A DNA stretch of 64,000 nucleotides from an uncultured bacterium (GCA_934875375.1 CAKXHL010000002.1:197359-261358), one strand, 5' to 3'; shown: positions 24,741 to 32,873, counted from the first letter of the stretch. Numbers and translations: made by a program. The notes: generated from the sequence alone by a model not told the origin.

Positions 24741-25679
24741 ATGAAACGACTAATTTCCATGATACTGGCAGTCATGCTGATTGCCACCCTGGGCGTACTG
24801 CCTGTCTGCGCAGCAGAACATACGCATCATTTTATCGATTTTTTGGACTCGAACGGCGAAGAAAGCTCTGCGATCATCTTGCCGCCAGCCACCGTGGGAC
24901 GGGAATATAGCTATACTATCGGTACCAGCAGCTGTGGGCACTTCCCTATCGCTTTCGAACTGGATCGTGGCGATTTGCCCGATGGCCTGACCCTGAATAC
25001 TGACGGCACAATCAGCGGCATTCCTACAACGCCGACAGAAGAAACAATCGAACTTGTTATCAGCGCCAGCGGCAGCTGCCCGGAGAATGATTCGGGATAT
25101 GAAATTGGAAACGAAGCAACCTTTTATCTCGCCGTCGATTCTGTGAAAACAATGACCATTCCTTTTACCAAGGTAGTTGATCAAACCGGCGGAAGGAGTC
25201 CTGGTCGGCAGACCTTCCATCTGGAGGTTTATGGGTTTAACAGTAGAAATATTGATACTGATCTAATTGCAGTGACCGGGGATGCGATCGATACCAACGG
25301 ATCGGGAAATTACTCAGGACGCTTGAATATAACCTATCCTGAGCGCTATCACGGCGATATGTTGGAAGGCTTTTATGTAAGGGAAAAGCAGGGCCATACC
25401 GCCCATTGGACCTATTCGGATATGGTTTGGTTCATCAAGCCGGTGCGTGATGAAGAAATGCTGTATATCCGGGAGGAAAATGAGAACGGCTCCACCCGTG
25501 ATGCGATGCTGTTTATAAACCAGTATTACAATTCCCCTTCCCGTGACGATGATGATTATGATCCTCCCGTCAGAGAGCCCCAGAAAGATGAGCCAAAGTC
25601 CAATCCAAGCACAGGGCGGGGCACCACATGGGATTACCTGGTTTATCTCTTCCATAAATACTTCTCCTGGGCAGCCTAA
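24741..25679 (+). CDS. Secreted surface protein with Ig-like and pilin-type isopeptide domains
   Basis: 312 residues. Signal peptide (LISMILAVMLIATLGVLPVCA) cut near AEH. Residues about 50-115 look like a putative Ig (He_PIG/cadherin-like) domain: PPATVGREYSYTIGTSSCGH and LPDGLTLNTDGTISGIPTTP. Residues about 145-255 resemble the streptococcal pilin isopeptide (Spy0128/FctA-like) fold: ITYPERYHGDMLEGFYVREK with YSDMVWFIKPV. The C-terminus has an Asp-rich then Lys/Pro linker and a short aromatic end (TTWDYLVYLFHKYFSWAA) instead of an LPxTG signal. ATG 24741 follows AAAAGGAGAAG. A wall or membrane surface protein; the partner is unknown. Confidence 0.72.
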   Translation: MKRLISMILAVMLIATLGVLPVCAAEHTHHFIDFLDSNGEESSAIILPPATVGREYSYTIGTSSCGHFPIAFELDRGDLPDGLTLNTDGTISGIPTTPTEETIELVISASGSCPENDSGYEIGNEATFYLAVDSVKTMTIPFTKVVDQTGGRSPGRQTFHLEVYGFNSRNIDTDLIAVTGDAIDTNGSGNYSGRLNITYPERYHGDMLEGFYVREKQGHTAHWTYSDMVWFIKPVRDEEMLYIREENENGSTRDAMLFINQYYNSPSRDDDDYDPPVREPQKDEPKSNPSTGRGTTWDYLVYLFHKYFSWAA

Positions 25680-25771
25680 GGGCACAGGAGGGCAATGGAT
25701 CCCAAGAGCCCCGCTTTATGTTACAGACTTCATCAAGCGGGGCTTAAACCTACAAAGAAGGAGTGCTGAAG

Positions 25772-27202
25772 ATGGGACTTATTAAAGCGGCATTGGGCGC
25801 TGCGGGCGGCGTCATGGCCGACCAGTGGAAGGAATATTTTTATTGCGAATCGATTCCGGTGGATGTACTGGTGTGCAAGGGGCAGAAACGGACGACCGGC
25901 CGGGGCTCCAACACCAAGGGCAGCCCCAACGTCATCTCCAACGGCTCGGTGGTGGCGGTGGCCGACGGCCAGTGCATGTGCATTGTGGAGAACGGCAAGG
26001 TGGTGGATATCTGCGCCGTTCCGGGCGAATTTGTCTATGACACCTCGATAGCTCCCTCCCTTTTCACCGGCGACCTGGGCGAAAATATTAAAAACACCTT
26101 TTCTCAGATCGGGAAGCGGTTCGCCTTCGGCGGCGAGGCGGGACAGGACCAGCGGGTCTACTATTTCAACACAAAGGAGATTATCGGCAATAAATATGGT
26201 ACTCCCAGCCCCATCCCCTTCCGGGTGGTGGATGAGCGGGCCGGCATTGATATTGATATCTCGATCCGCTGTTTCGGGGAATACAGCTACCGGCTGACCG
26301 ACCCCATTTTGTTCTATACCAACGTCTGCGGCAACGTGGAGCAGGAATACCGTCGAGATCAGATCGACGGGCAGCTGAAATCCGAACTGCTTACCGCCCT
26401 CCAGCCGGCCTTTGCCAAGATTTCTGCAATGGGCATTCGTTACAGCGCTCTGCCCGGCCACACCACCGAGATCCGCGACGCCCTCAGCGAGGTACTTTCC
26501 TCCGAGTGGGCGCTGTCCCGGGGCATCGAGATCTGGAAGTTTGGCGTGTCATCGGTGAAAGCCTCGGAGGAAGACGAGGCGATGCTCAAGGAGCTGCAGC
26601 GCAACGCGGCCTTTATGGATCCCACCCGGGCGGCGGCATTTATGGTTGGCTCCCAGGGCGACGCCATGAAGACGGCGGCCGGCAATACCGCTGGCGCTGC
26701 CGTAGGCTTTATGGGTATGGGCATGGCCGGAGGGATGATGGGCGGTGGTATGAACGCCCAGAATTTATATGCCATGGGACAACAGCAGCAGATGCAGCAG
26801 CAACAAATGCAGCAACAGGCGCAGCAGGCTGCCCCCGCAGCTCCCGCCGGCTGGACCTGCGCCTGCGGCCAGGGCGGCAACCAGGGTAAATTCTGCCAGA
26901 GCTGCGGCCAGCCCAAACCCGCTCCCAAGCCCACCGGAGGCTGGGTCTGCTCCTGTGGCGCTGCTAACACCGGAAAATTCTGTGCCGAGTGCGGAAAGCC
27001 CCAGCCTTCGGCTGACGGCTGGATCTGCTCCTGCGGCGCTGTGAATAAGGGGAAGTTCTGCGCCGAATGCGGCCAGCCCAAGCCCGCCGGCGTTCCGCAA
27101 TACCAGTGTGATAAATGCGGCTGGGAGCCGGAAAAGGGTGTGAAGCCCCCCAAGTTCTGCCCGGAATGCGGAGATCCTTTTGACGACGGCGACTTGGTTT
27201 GA
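25772..27202 (+). CDS. YdjI-like SPFH-domain protein with C-terminal zinc ribbons
   Basis: 476 residues. It starts MGLIKAALGAAGGVMADQWK, the usual start of the SPFH 'virion core protein-like' family (B. subtilis YdjI). The SPFH core spans about 20-300 (EYFYCESIPVDVLVCKGQK, AVPGEFVYDTSIAPSLFTGD, then KISAMGIRYSALPGHTTEIR). A Gly/Met- and Gln-rich linker (positions 26690-26830) leads to a run of ribbons: TCACGQGGNQGKFCQSCGQ, VCSCGAANTGKFCAECGK, ICSCGAVNKGKFCAECGQ and a final YQCDKCGWEPEKGVKPPKFC PECG. ATG 25772 has AAGGAG 7 bases upstream. SPFH proteins scaffold membrane microdomains; the last ribbon matches the tail of the PspA at 27677. Confidence 0.9.
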   Translation: MGLIKAALGAAGGVMADQWKEYFYCESIPVDVLVCKGQKRTTGRGSNTKGSPNVISNGSVVAVADGQCMCIVENGKVVDICAVPGEFVYDTSIAPSLFTGDLGENIKNTFSQIGKRFAFGGEAGQDQRVYYFNTKEIIGNKYGTPSPIPFRVVDERAGIDIDISIRCFGEYSYRLTDPILFYTNVCGNVEQEYRRDQIDGQLKSELLTALQPAFAKISAMGIRYSALPGHTTEIRDALSEVLSSEWALSRGIEIWKFGVSSVKASEEDEAMLKELQRNAAFMDPTRAAAFMVGSQGDAMKTAAGNTAGAAVGFMGMGMAGGMMGGGMNAQNLYAMGQQQQMQQQQMQQQAQQAAPAAPAGWTCACGQGGNQGKFCQSCGQPKPAPKPTGGWVCSCGAANTGKFCAECGKPQPSADGWICSCGAVNKGKFCAECGQPKPAGVPQYQCDKCGWEPEKGVKPPKFCPECGDPFDDGDLV

Positions 27203-27235
27203 GCAGTCTGTTTATGATGTGAGGAGGATATCTGT

Positions 27236-27661
27236 GTGAATTTGGTTGGTATCTGGAAGGTAAAAGAAGCATTGGCTTTCGATGAGGACGGGGGCAAATG
27301 GCTCCCGGTTCAGGAATGTATGGACAGAGAGGATATGGACGACGAAACCAAGTCGTTCCTGTCCGCCAGATTTGTGTTTGAACCGGACGGCTTGTTCAAG
27401 ATAGTGATGGCTATCCCAGATGGCGTTCCCCAGGAGAAGATCGATCAGGCAGCGGCAGCCGGGGAAATCAGGCTTTTTGACAGCCGGTCCATGATCGTGG
27501 AGGAGCATCCCTGGAAGGAGGAAAACGGAAAGTATTATTACGATTCCGGGATCCAGGGTGAAGTGCTGGGGGAACCGGTTTCTCCCTGGATGGAAATCCA
27601 GGAAACGGAGGATGGGATCGAGTGGATGGCCTATCGCCTTGTAAAAGCAGAGAAACCGTAA
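27236..27661 (+). CDS. Small cytoplasmic protein of unknown function
   Basis: 141 residues from GTG 27236 with GAGGAGG upstream. No signal or membrane segment. It opens VGIWKVKEALAFDEDGGKWL, a G-x-W start seen in lipocalin-like/DUF4923 folds, with FVFEPDGLFKIVMAIPDGVP in the middle and MEIQETEDGIEWMAYRLVK at the end, consistent with a small beta barrel. I do not recognise a family. It is tightly placed between the SPFH and PspA genes (16 bases before PspA), so a role with those membrane scaffolds is likely by context only. Confidence 0.7.
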   Translation: MNLVGIWKVKEALAFDEDGGKWLPVQECMDREDMDDETKSFLSARFVFEPDGLFKIVMAIPDGVPQEKIDQAAAAGEIRLFDSRSMIVEEHPWKEENGKYYYDSGIQGEVLGEPVSPWMEIQETEDGIEWMAYRLVKAEKP

Positions 27662-27676
27662 AAGGAGGAATATACT

Positions 27677-28576
27677 ATGGGAATTCTTTCAAGATTTGGC
27701 GATATCATGCGGGCCAATATCAATGACCTGCTGACCGGGGCAGAGAATAAAAATGCCGAAAAGCTGCTGAACCAGTATCTCAGAGACGCGCGGGAGGATT
27801 ATACCCAGGTCAAGAATGAAACCTCGTCGGTTATGGCGGAGGAGACTGCGGCCAAGCGCCGTCTGGACGAGATCAACGACCAGATCGCCCGCTATGAGAA
27901 ATATGCCCAGGCAGCCGTCCAATCGGGGAATGATGCCGACGCCTTGAAATTCCTGGAGGCCAAGGGACAGCTGCAGCCGAAGAAAGAGGATGCCGAAGCT
28001 GCCTATGGGCAGGCGCAGCTGAACTCGGAGCACATGCGCCAGATGACCAAAAAGCTGCTGGTCGACATCCAGGAGGCAGAGAGCAGGATCGGGGAACTGA
28101 AGGCCAAGCTGCGGATTGCCGAAAGTAAGGAGAAGATGCAGCAGCTCACCGAAAAAATCGGCGGCAATAACGCCCTGGGGAACTTTGACAGCCTGGCAGA
28201 CAGCGTTCAGAAGCGGATCGACGCGGCAGATGCCAAAGAGGCCCTCAACTCGGAGCTTTCCGGTGATATGGGGATGAGCGACCTAGAGAAAAAGTATGCA
28301 GGCGCCGGGGGAGGCAGTTCCTCCGCCCAAGCGGAACTGGCAGCGATGAAGGCTCGTATGGGAGCCGGAGGGGCGCCTGCCGCCCCGGAAGAAAGCAGTG
28401 ACGCAGCAGCCCAACTGGCAGCGATGAAGGCGCAGATGGGCGCTGCGGAGACGGAAGCCGGCGCTGCTCCTGTATACCGGTGCGATCGGTGCGGCTGGAT
28501 GCCTGCGGATCCAACTGGTCAGCCGAAATTCTGCCCCCAGTGCGGCAATTCTTTTGGCAATGATGGAGAGATGTAA
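27677..28576 (+). CDS. pspA: PspA/IM30 family protein with C-terminal zinc ribbon
   Basis: 299 residues. MGILSRFGDIMRANINDLLT is the amphipathic start of PspA/Vipp1 (ESCRT-III superfamily), followed by long coiled-coil helices (LLNQYLRDAREDYTQVKNET, AVQSGNDADALKFLEAKGQL, MTKKLLVDIQEAESRIGELK). The usual core ends near 215; an Ala/Gly/Met-rich linker with a duplicated AQLAAMKAQMG-type unit follows, then a ribbon YRCDRCGWMPADPTGQPKFC PQCG. PspA binds stressed membranes and polymerises. The extra ribbon nearly copies the last ribbon of the SPFH protein. In B. subtilis the homologue is encoded with YdjGHI; here the same four families lie in one cluster. ATG 27677 has AAAGGAGG upstream. Confidence 0.92.
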   Translation: MGILSRFGDIMRANINDLLTGAENKNAEKLLNQYLRDAREDYTQVKNETSSVMAEETAAKRRLDEINDQIARYEKYAQAAVQSGNDADALKFLEAKGQLQPKKEDAEAAYGQAQLNSEHMRQMTKKLLVDIQEAESRIGELKAKLRIAESKEKMQQLTEKIGGNNALGNFDSLADSVQKRIDAADAKEALNSELSGDMGMSDLEKKYAGAGGGSSSAQAELAAMKARMGAGGAPAAPEESSDAAAQLAAMKAQMGAAETEAGAAPVYRCDRCGWMPADPTGQPKFCPQCGNSFGNDGEM

Positions 28577-28685
28577 TCTTTCACAGCAACCTTGCCGGCA
28601 GGATCAAAGCCCATAAGAGGTGCGCTTTACTGATACTGGCGTTCGTTTTATAAGATTTGCGTGTAACCAAGAAGGAGGAATCACA

Positions 28686-29624
28686 ATGGCATTTTGTCAG
28701 AATTGCGGCACACAACTGAATGAAGGCAGCAAGTTTTGCCCCAACTGCGGCACACCGATGCAGATGGAATCGGGAGCAGCGTCTGCGCTGCAGGAAGGCA
28801 ACCCCGTTGCGGTAGAAGCGGCTGCTACTGAACCGATGCAGGCAGCTGCGGGTTCTGTTGCGGTGTTGGAAAAGGACGTTGCCCCAGCGGCCCCTGCTCA
28901 GGAGCAGCCGGCTCCCCAGCAGGGCGCGTATCAGCAGCCCGCTCCCCAGCCGGGTGTTTACCAGCAGCCCGCTCCCCAGCAGGGCGTTTACCAGCAGCCC
29001 GCTCCCCAGCCGGGTGTTTACCAGCAGCCCGCTCCCCAGCAGGATGTTTACCAGCAGCCGGCTCCCCAGCCGGGTGTTTACCAGCAGCCCGCTCCCCAGC
29101 CGGGTGTTTACCAGCAGCCCGCCCCTCAGCAGGGCGCGTATCAGCAGCCCGCCCCTCAGCAGGGCGCGTATCAGCAGCCCGCTCCCCAGCAGGGCGTTTA
29201 CCAGCAGCCCGCCCCTCAGCAGGGCGCGTATCAGCAGCCGGCTCCCCAGCAGGGCGCCTACCAGCAACCGGTTCAGGGCTATGTCCCCAGTGAGGCCCAG
29301 ATGAAAAAGGGGATGGCGATTCTGGCGTATTTTGGGATCTTGTTCCTGATTCCTCTGTTTGCTGCAAAGAATGATCCCTTTGCAAGGTATCACACCAACC
29401 AGGGGCTTGTACTGTTCATTTTCATGGTGATTTTCAATATTCTGTCCAACGTGTTGACCAACATTCTGATCGAGATCAGCCCGATGTTGACGCTGATCGT
29501 TTCCGGCGTCTTCGGAATCCTTACCCTGCTGCTCTGTATCTTTGCGCTGATCGGTATCATCCGCGCCGCAAAGGGTCAGATGAAGCCCCTGCCCATCATT
29601 GGCGGCATCAGGATTTTGAAGTAG
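28686..29624 (+). CDS. Zinc-ribbon membrane protein with 12 Gln/Pro decapeptide repeats and DUF4870-like helices
   Basis: 312 residues. An N-terminal ribbon FCQNCGTQLNEGSKFCPNCG is followed by an Ala-rich linker and twelve 10-residue units of the form QQPAPQ(P/Q)GVY at residues 73-192. The C-terminus has three to four helices (MAILAYFGILFLIPLFAA, LVLFIFMVIFNILSNVL, LTLIVSGVFGILTLLLCIFA) with YHTNQGLVLF, the DUF4870-type signature. ATG 28686 has GAAGGAGGAATC upstream. The ribbon and repeats should lie in the cytoplasm as a flexible arm. The repeat may bind partner ribbons or WW/SH3-like proteins; that is speculation. Confidence 0.85.
   Translation: MAFCQNCGTQLNEGSKFCPNCGTPMQMESGAASALQEGNPVAVEAAATEPMQAAAGSVAVLEKDVAPAAPAQEQPAPQQGAYQQPAPQPGVYQQPAPQQGVYQQPAPQPGVYQQPAPQQDVYQQPAPQPGVYQQPAPQPGVYQQPAPQQGAYQQPAPQQGAYQQPAPQQGVYQQPAPQQGAYQQPAPQQGAYQQPVQGYVPSEAQMKKGMAILAYFGILFLIPLFAAKNDPFARYHTNQGLVLFIFMVIFNILSNVLTNILIEISPMLTLIVSGVFGILTLLLCIFALIGIIRAAKGQMKPLPIIGGIRILK
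28902..29261 (+). repeat. In-frame 30-bp tandem repeat, 12 units
   Basis: Coding repeat inside the gene at 28686. Units differ mainly at two codons (P/Q at position 7, G/D at 8, V/A at 9). Near-identity between some units suggests recent expansion by slippage or recombination. Confidence 0.93.
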
Positions 29625-29670
29625 CCGAACGGGAAATGCGCGGGACAGCTGCGAGAAATGGGTGAATGAT

Positions 29671-29714
29671 GAGGGGATGCCTGCCTCTTTGGCGTGAGGC
29701 ATCCCCTCTTTCCC
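29671..29714 (+). terminator. Strong intrinsic terminator
   Basis: GAGGGGATGCCT, 14-base loop, AGGCATCCCCTC, then TTTCCC. It ends the PspA/zinc-ribbon transcript before the last two lipoprotein genes. Confidence 0.85.
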
Positions 29715-29750
29715 TGTCAGCTGCGCAACTGGATGGAAAGGAGAATGAAT

Positions 29751-30560
29751 ATGAAAAAATTTGTACTGGCTTTCATGCTGCTCCTCCTGCTGGCGGGATG
29801 TGATGCAGCAAAGCTGACGGGAGCAAAGCAGGAGGAAAGCAGCCTGCCTGACATCTCCTCAGTACCGGCCTCCATCAGTCAGGCGGAATCCAGTCAGGTG
29901 GAATCCAGTCAGGCGGGAGCCGGCGCCTCTTCCAATCTACCGGCGGAATCCTCTGTCCCGGCATCTTCCGGGTCCTCTGTTTCATCCTCTTCCGAAACGG
30001 TGGAAGCGCCCGATGGAGGAGAAGAAGGATATGATGCCTCCGAGGCGGTAACGGTGGAATCGGTGGACGGTGGAATAAAAGTGACTTTTGAACAGATGCC
30101 GCAGACGGCCCGGGATTTACAGGCGCTGCTGGAGGTCTATCCCCAGACCGATGCCCGCAACGCAGGCGCTTTCTTCATCGCTTCCCTGGTGCGCTATGTG
30201 GACTCTGCCGATGATGGGCTTGCCATGATCGATCTGCTGCGGGGGCCGCGGCCGATGAACGATATGGACAAGGATTTTTTGAAAGATCGCCTGCGGGAGA
30301 AATCCTATCTTCCCGGCGCTTATTTTGAGGGGGCAACCCCGGAAAACGACTATGCGCCCGATACCCCCTGGACCTTGCTGGTTTATGACGACCCGATGAA
30401 TGCCGAAGAGGGCTATCTCTACATTCAGGTGGAGACCACCGGCGCGGACAGCAGGCGGCGTATCACCCTGCGGGAGAAGGACGGCCGGTATTATCTCTGG
30501 GAGTATTCCAATGTGCTCACCGGTATCCGGCTGCCTGCATCCCAGGATCCGTGGCTCTGA
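29751..30560 (+). CDS. Lipoprotein with DUF6935-type domain
   Basis: 269 residues. Signal peptide FVLAFMLLLLLAGC with lipobox LAGC, a Ser/Glu-rich linker of about 80 residues, then the same domain as 23454-24017: LLRGPRPMNDMDKDFLKDRL, YFEGATPENDYAPDTPWTLL, RRITLREKDGRYYLWEY and the end IRLPASQDPWL. ATG 29751 is chosen because GGAG is 7 bases upstream, while an ATG at 29745 is too close. It is the exported counterpart of the cytoplasmic paralogue. Function unknown. Confidence 0.8.
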   Translation: MKKFVLAFMLLLLLAGCDAAKLTGAKQEESSLPDISSVPASISQAESSQVESSQAGAGASSNLPAESSVPASSGSSVSSSSETVEAPDGGEEGYDASEAVTVESVDGGIKVTFEQMPQTARDLQALLEVYPQTDARNAGAFFIASLVRYVDSADDGLAMIDLLRGPRPMNDMDKDFLKDRLREKSYLPGAYFEGATPENDYAPDTPWTLLVYDDPMNAEEGYLYIQVETTGADSRRRITLREKDGRYYLWEYSNVLTGIRLPASQDPWL

Positions 30561-30572
30561 GGAGGAATGGCC

Positions 30573-31769
30573 ATGAAGAAAAGATGGACGAGCGGGCTAC
30601 TCTCGCTGTTGCTGGTTCTGTTGTTATTTTCCGGCTGCAGCGCCCTGGAAGCTTTGGAACTGATCAAGGATCGGGATGGACCTGAAAGCTCCAACAGCAG
30701 CGTGAGCGAACCTTCTTCGGTATCCTCTTCCGGAGGCGAGACATCTTCTGCCCCGGAGCCGACGCCTTCTTCCGGCAGCGAAAGGCCAACCTTTCCGGAG
30801 AACGAATGGGAACCGGAGTCAGATCCCCTGGACTTTGAAGATGAAAACGCCCTGCGCACGGCATTGGAGGGCGAGTGGGCCTACTGCCAGCCGACTTCGG
30901 ACGACCCGGCAGCATGGATCACATTTTCCGGGGAGGGCGGGTACTGCCTGCGGGTCAGGAACCCGAAGAACGATGCCATATTGGAATATAGGGGCTTCTG
31001 TCAGCTGGAGCACTGGGAAGCCGGGGAAGGGGAAGCTCCCGATATGATGATCCTCACGCTTTCTGAAACGACCGATAAGCAGGTCGGTAGCCAGATGAAT
31101 TCTATTGGGGATTATCGGATTGAACAGAAAACCCTCTGTGATGGAGAGTTTGTACTGGGATTATTGCAGCTCAATAACGGAGAGAGCGTGTTTTCCCTGT
31201 ATTTTAACGAGATGCACCCTATCTGGAAACGATATACCGGCTGGCAGCTTCAGGGAGAGGGAAGAAAAGCGGAAACCTTCTGTGCGGCCGCTTGGAAAAT
31301 CGACTATGGGACACAGACCGTCTGGCTGGACGACGCAATGGCGGATGGCAGCAATATCGGTCGGTATGAGGCATTGCCCTATCAGGCGGCCGGGCAGCTG
31401 GATTTATCAGACCTGCCCGATTGGCCGTTGTCGGACGGCGCCCTCTGGACAGTGCAGACCGATGATTGGGGCCGGGTGGTAAAAATGCAGCCCTGCATCT
31501 ATGGATCCGATGGGCAGCTGACCGAAGAAGAGGCGGCGATCCTCCTCTGTGAGTTCGGCGAGGTACAGGGCTATCTGGAACAGGGGATGACCATGCTCTT
31601 TGAAGGAGGGACGGAAGTCATCGGGGAGGAACCCTGTGTTGTCATCGCTCTGGGGACTGATCATGGGGAGGCCTTTGTCCGCGAACGGTTCTATGCCGTT
31701 TCCCCAAGCGGCAGGATATATGTCTACGATCCGTTTACAGATGCCTGGAATGCAGCAAAGATGGATTAG
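30573..31769 (+). CDS. Lipoprotein of unknown function, last gene of the island
   Basis: 398 residues from ATG 30573 with GGAGGA upstream. Signal peptide WTSGLLSLLLVLLLFSGC with lipobox FSGC, a Ser/Glu/Pro linker (about residues 35-75) and a long mature region: LRTALEGEWAYCQPTSDDPA (lipocalin-like start), then TVWLDDAMADGSNIGRYEAL and FAVSPSGRIYVYDPFTD-like C-terminal strands. It starts 12 bases after the DUF6935 lipoprotein, so the two form one unit behind the terminator at 29671. No family is recognised. Confidence 0.78.
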   Translation: MKKRWTSGLLSLLLVLLLFSGCSALEALELIKDRDGPESSNSSVSEPSSVSSSGGETSSAPEPTPSSGSERPTFPENEWEPESDPLDFEDENALRTALEGEWAYCQPTSDDPAAWITFSGEGGYCLRVRNPKNDAILEYRGFCQLEHWEAGEGEAPDMMILTLSETTDKQVGSQMNSIGDYRIEQKTLCDGEFVLGLLQLNNGESVFSLYFNEMHPIWKRYTGWQLQGEGRKAETFCAAAWKIDYGTQTVWLDDAMADGSNIGRYEALPYQAAGQLDLSDLPDWPLSDGALWTVQTDDWGRVVKMQPCIYGSDGQLTEEEAAILLCEFGEVQGYLEQGMTMLFEGGTEVIGEEPCVVIALGTDHGEAFVRERFYAVSPSGRIYVYDPFTDAWNAAKMD

Positions 31770-31866
31770 AAAGGGAGGGGAAAAGCGGGATTGCTGGTCT
31801 GATTTTACATGGCTTTTAAGTGCTTAATCAAGCCAACCATGTGGATTAATGTAGAGAAAATCATGA

Positions 31867-32010
31867 AAACAGATTCTGCCAATCGGAAGGACAAAAGCTA
31901 ACCGTCAAAAAACTAAAGAGGACACCGTTCTGCTCAAATTTCCCCTTTACTGTTCAAAATGCAAGAAGGAAATAAAAATCATGGAGCCAATCCAAGAGCC
32001 GGATGCTTAG
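31867..32010 (+). pseudogene. Cysteine-rich KTR protein remnant
   Basis: The frame reads ILPIGRTKANRQKTKEDTVL and LKFPLYCSKCKKEIKIMEPI, ending QEPDA and TAG. This matches the small KTR protein common in Clostridia conjugative elements, whose usual start ILCPICGNKTR is reduced here to ILPIGRTK with both N-terminal Cys codons lost. There is no start codon. Confidence 0.65.
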
Positions 32011-32061
32011 AAGCACAGAGCCTGCAATCCCCCTTACAGGAGAGAGCAGGCCCTGTGTTTT
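32011..32061. terminator. Hairpin between convergent genes
   Basis: AAGCACAG-A-GCCTGC pairs with GCAGGC-C-CTGTGTTTT. It lies between the KTR remnant (plus) and the XRE gene (minus) and probably serves both. Confidence 0.65.
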
Positions 32062-32069
32062 CTATATGC

Positions 32070-32420
32070 CTATTTTATTTCGATCACATTTTTTGACCTC
32101 AGGACCGAAAGCGCCGTCTTGCAGATCGGCAGCAGGGCTTCAATCTCTTCCTCGCTGCATTCCTTTAAAAGCAACTGCATTTGACGGAACGATGCGTTTT
32201 GACCATCTAATTCCGGATAAAAAATTGGCCATGGGTCTATTTTGAGCGTGCGGATTAAAGGAAAAAGCACCTCCATTTTTGGGTTTCCATTGTAGTTTTC
32301 TATATTAAGAATGGTTCTGGAATCAATGGCAATACGTCCCGCCAGATTGATTTGGGTCAATCCTTGCTCCAGCCGGGCACGTTTTATAACATCACCGAGA
32401 GAGTGTGAGAATTCGAACAT
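32070..32420 (-). CDS. XRE-family regulator of a mobile element
   Basis: 116 residues. The HTH is LGDVIKRARLEQGLTQINLA with RIAIDSRTILNIENYNGNPK. The C-terminal half (FRQMQLLLKECSEEEIEALL) is a helical region typical of small regulators in Tn916/ICE-type elements of Clostridia. It appears intact, unlike its surroundings, and is on minus while the conjugation remnants are on plus. It probably regulated the element. ATG 32420 has a modest upstream site (GAGGTGAATTATA). Confidence 0.8.
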   Translation of the reverse strand: MFEFSHSLGDVIKRARLEQGLTQINLAGRIAIDSRTILNIENYNGNPKMEVLFPLIRTLKIDPWPIFYPELDGQNASFRQMQLLLKECSEEEIEALLPICKTALSVLRSKNVIEIK

Positions 32421-32449
32421 TATAATTCACCTCAATATCATATTACAAT

Positions 32450-32873
32450 AAGCTGCCCACCGAGGCAGTCCGGTTGGAGAAAGTCTGGACCGGCGAGTAG
32501 AGTGAGCGGGTCAAGCTGGATATGCAGATCCGCACCAACCAGAAATTCGGATGGCGCACCATTGAGAAAAATCTGCTTTCCACCGTCAACAATGAGATCG
32601 ACTGCTCCCGTTCGGCGCTTGGTCTTGGGTCTAAAGAATATGTGACCGAGTTCCGTATTGTGTTCCGGGGCGAGGTGCAGCCGGGATTCCATGAAACCAC
32701 AGGATCCAAGCTGGAAGTGCGGGTGCTGGATGATGTGGAGAATAAACAGAAATTCACCAATAAGGTGGATGTGGGCGGCCGGTATGAGGGCGAATGGGTC
32801 TATGACACCGTTGGCTGAACCACCATCACCTACAACAAGCCCAAGGGCGATCTGCCCAAGACTGGATGGTAAC
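32450..32873 (+). pseudogene. C-terminal fragment of a surface (SpaA/Cna-like) protein with LPKTG end
   Basis: No start is present. The frame reads LPTEAVRLEKVWTGE, an in-frame TAG, then RTNQKFGWRTIEKNLLSTVN and VTEFRIVFRGEVQPGFHETT. Near 32816 it runs into TGA unless the frame shifts by one base, after which it reads TITYNKPKGDLPKTGW and stops. LPKTG is the sortase motif but no membrane segment follows. Two lesions and truncation make it a pseudogene of the conjugative element. Confidence 0.6.

Larger units (their letters stand above)
31770..32069. other. Boundary between the lipoprotein island and the conjugative-element remnant
   Basis: It contains only a decayed KTR-protein gene and a long hairpin. 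No clear terminator for the island was found apart from a weak CATGGCTT/AAGCC-x2-CATG hairpin near 31807-31841. Confidence 0.5.

Noticed and set aside
28902..29261. CRISPR-like array of 30-bp repeats
   Set aside because: Units are directly adjacent without spacers and are in frame within a gene.
28825..29385. Long open frames on the opposite strand and in another frame over the Gln/Pro repeat
   Set aside because: They are low-complexity shadows of the 30-bp coding repeat; the plus frame has the ribosome site, zinc ribbon and membrane helices.
3291..31769. Island as a prophage or defence island
   Set aside because: No capsid, portal, terminase, integrase, nuclease, toxin-antitoxin or restriction genes were seen; the SPFH 'virion core-like' name is historical.
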